Part shown: positions 62,421 through 64,000 of the stretch, piece by piece | How positions within the stretch are numbered: position 1 is the stretch's first letter | How the letters are laid out: each line of letters begins with the position of its first letter | Source: Neobacillus sp. PS2-9 | GTDB lineage: Bacteria > Bacillota > Bacilli > Bacillales > Cytobacillaceae | NCBI RefSeq assembly: GCF_030915525.1 | Contig: NZ_CP133269.1 | Span: 2,071,001 to 2,135,000, forward strand | Length of the DNA stretch: 64,000 bases | Direction: 5' to 3' | Program-made: the position numbers and the translations under genes | The notes under the pieces: model-generated | The model's input: the letters and a program-made list of their open reading frames with translations, nothing else | Database searches by the model: none | What the model was told of the DNA's origin: nothing

Positions 62421-64000
62421 TTATTTGTAGATTACAATAGATCCAACAGATTTGTCTTTTGCTTGTCCGTTTACACGAACTTTAAGTCCATAATTACCAA
62501 TATTTCGGCCTGCATCTGGCATAAAGGTATTTAAGAAAGAGTTACTGTCGTTAAATAATGAAACGGCATCCTGACTTGGTACAGTTAATGTTTGAGTTGG
62601 ATATATGAGGTCTAAACCAGAAGTTGGATTTAATCCAAAGGCAGCATCTGCAATATGGTAACGAGTGCTGGCTTCTGGTGTTGTACCATCATTTACTAAC
62701 CACCTTAAGTCATTTCCAATATGAGCATCCACAACTCCTAAGAAACCATCACCTGGGTGAACGCCCGTCCAGTTTTCAGTATAGCTATCATCCACATACC
62801 ATACAACTAGTCCACCATCATAACTCATTAAGGAATTTCCACGTTTAATGTTTTTAAGACCAAGGTCAACACCTTTATGATTACGCCATTCAAGCAAATA
62901 GTAATGATCAGTTAGTTTATTTCCGTCCATCTTAGTAAAACCATTTAGAGTAAATGACGATGGTGAATTCTCAGCTCCATCATTAATAATAGTTTGCCCA
63001 TCTGCAACTACTTTGATATTATCGGCAAAGAAACCGATATTTGATTGACCCCAGTCTGTTGCAGAACGGAGACGTAGCTTAACTTTTTGACCTTTATACT
63101 GTGATAAATCAAACGACTGAGCTTTCCACCCATTTGAATTTCCAGTGAAACCAGGCATTGAGTTTAAGATTGTTGGATAACCTTCAGGAACCACATCCGA
63201 CCGAGTATTATCGTTTCCTAGTGATTTCCATGTTGCTCCATTATCTGTAGATACTTGGACAAAAGCGAAGTCCCATTGTTCCTCCATATCATACCAAGCA
63301 TCAAATGTTAGTGTAGCAGAGGATTTTCCAGTTAAATCTACATCAGTTACCATAGTTGTATCCATTTCATCTTTTTGACCACCCCAATACTCAAAGCTTC
63401 CAGCAGCTGGAGTGTTAACAGGAGTTTTCTTTCCAGGCAAATTCACACGAATTGCTTGACTGTTTTGACCGAGTGGAGAATTAGCTTGATCAAGTAAGAA
63501 TTGTGTTCCTTTAGTAGAAACATCTTCCCAATTGACAACAGTTGGAGCTGTCCATTTACCACCAAGAGTGGATTGGAAGTATTGTTTTGCCCAAGGAGAG
63601 AATCCAGTTGGTTCTGCACCTGGTACTTTACCAGCCCAAGAGCCACTTGCCATAATAGACCAATATCCAACTGCTTCACCCGTACCAGAGTATACGGTAT
63701 CATATTCATCAGGTAATCCTAAATCATGACCGTATTCATGAGCAAAAACCCCCGTTGCTCCATCTTCTGGCATCATAGTATAATCGTAAAAACCAACTTG
63801 TCCAACTCCTAGTGGGTCAGAGTCAACATATTTAGCAGAACGATGTGACCAAATTGCATTGTTACCTTGTGCTCCACCGCCAGCTTCTTGTCCAATACCC
63901 GAGTGAATGATTTGTAGGTGGTCAACTAAACCATCTGACTCCCAAAAGTCTCCGTCACCATCTAAATCATGCGGATCCTCTAAATCATAATCTTGTAAAG
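62421..64000 (-). CDS. inhA: Immune inhibitor A-type M6 metalloprotease (5' part outside the window)
   Basis: An uninterrupted frame enters from the right edge, so the N terminus and signal peptide are missing; about 526 residues remain. Zinc motif FAHEYGHDLGLPDEYD, preceded by HLQIIHSGIGQEAGGG and IWSHRSAKY. After the catalytic domain come a jelly-roll/MAM-like domain (TLTFDAWYDMEEQWDFAFVQ, GFFADNIKVVADG) and a C-terminal region with KGVDLGLKNI, GGLVVWYVDD. This matches InhA of B. cereus/thuringiensis, a secreted zinc protease that cleaves host and environmental proteins. The zinc motif is intact. Confidence 0.92.
   Translation of the reverse strand, partial: LQDYDLEDPHDLDGDGDFWESDGLVDHLQIIHSGIGQEAGGGAQGNNAIWSHRSAKYVDSDPLGVGQVGFYDYTMMPEDGATGVFAHEYGHDLGLPDEYDTVYSGTGEAVGYWSIMASGSWAGKVPGAEPTGFSPWAKQYFQSTLGGKWTAPTVVNWEDVSTKGTQFLLDQANSPLGQNSQAIRVNLPGKKTPVNTPAAGSFEYWGGQKDEMDTTMVTDVDLTGKSSATLTFDAWYDMEEQWDFAFVQVSTDNGATWKSLGNDNTRSDVVPEGYPTILNSMPGFTGNSNGWKAQSFDLSQYKGQKVKLRLRSATDWGQSNIGFFADNIKVVADGQTIINDGAENSPSSFTLNGFTKMDGNKLTDHYYLLEWRNHKGVDLGLKNIKRGNSLMSYDGGLVVWYVDDSYTENWTGVHPGDGFLGVVDAHIGNDLRWLVNDGTTPEASTRYHIADAAFGLNPTSGLDLIYPTQTLTVPSQDAVSLFNDSNSFLNTFMPDAGRNIGNYGLKVRVNGQAKDKSVGSIVIYK

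Overview
The window is chromosomal DNA of a low-GC, spore-forming Bacillaceae. Evidence: AAGGAGG-type ribosome binding sites, frequent TTG and GTG starts, a preQ1-I riboswitch, ECF-sigma promoters, Bacillus-specific spore or sporulation genes (sspH, racA, a SplA-like gene, a YkuD-like transpeptidase) and several small Bacillus-specific proteins. The genus is not fixed by the sequence; unlike B. subtilis, this strain encodes a selenocysteine-containing formate dehydrogenase. No rRNA, tRNA, CRISPR array, prophage or transposase gene was seen.

Left part (1-12.2 kb) is centred on anaerobic and nitrate metabolism. It holds the end of narJ, narI, a membrane sensor histidine kinase with a degenerate MHYT-type region and two tandem PAS domains, a selenoprotein formate dehydrogenase (in-frame TGA plus a SECIS hairpin), and two NarK-family transporters on the minus strand. 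One NarK carries a C-terminal PAS domain. Both narK genes have an Fnr-like palindrome about 32-33 bp upstream of a -10 element. Between fdhF and narK lies a gene-poor 1.1 kb stretch with tandem and inverted repeats.

12.3-25.8 kb is envelope and signalling: a KtrA/KtrC-type RCK protein, a SigX-like ECF sigma factor with a matching autoregulatory promoter but no anti-sigma gene, an acyl-CoA dehydrogenase, a GGDEF-EAL protein, sspH, an LtaS-family lipoteichoic acid synthase behind a perfect ECF promoter, an HD hydrolase, a 1140-residue membrane protein, and a CPA2 antiporter behind a leader with two terminator-like hairpins.

26-36 kb is metabolism: a two-subunit ba3-type oxidase, a TrpXYZ-like ABC transporter interrupted by dispersed repeat elements, and a tyrosine/homogentisate degradation cluster (hppD, flavin reductase-like, FAH-like, hmgA). 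36-51 kb has a CoA-type Nudix hydrolase, aspartokinase, two paralogous membrane proteins, a BusR-like regulator next to a two-gene OpuC/BusA-type osmoprotectant transporter, a DHH phosphoesterase, an acyltransferase, RacA and a second MerR/coiled-coil protein with a C-terminal amphipathic tail.

51.6-64 kb has the preQ1 riboswitch-queCDE operon, a polysaccharide deacetylase, a persulfide/sulfane-sulfur cassette (NifS-like enzyme, a four-domain CoA-disulfide reductase-rhodanese-TusA-DsrE fusion and a CstR repressor), a YkuD-like L,D-transpeptidase, an MFS exporter and the 3' part of an InhA-type M6 metalloprotease that runs off the right edge.
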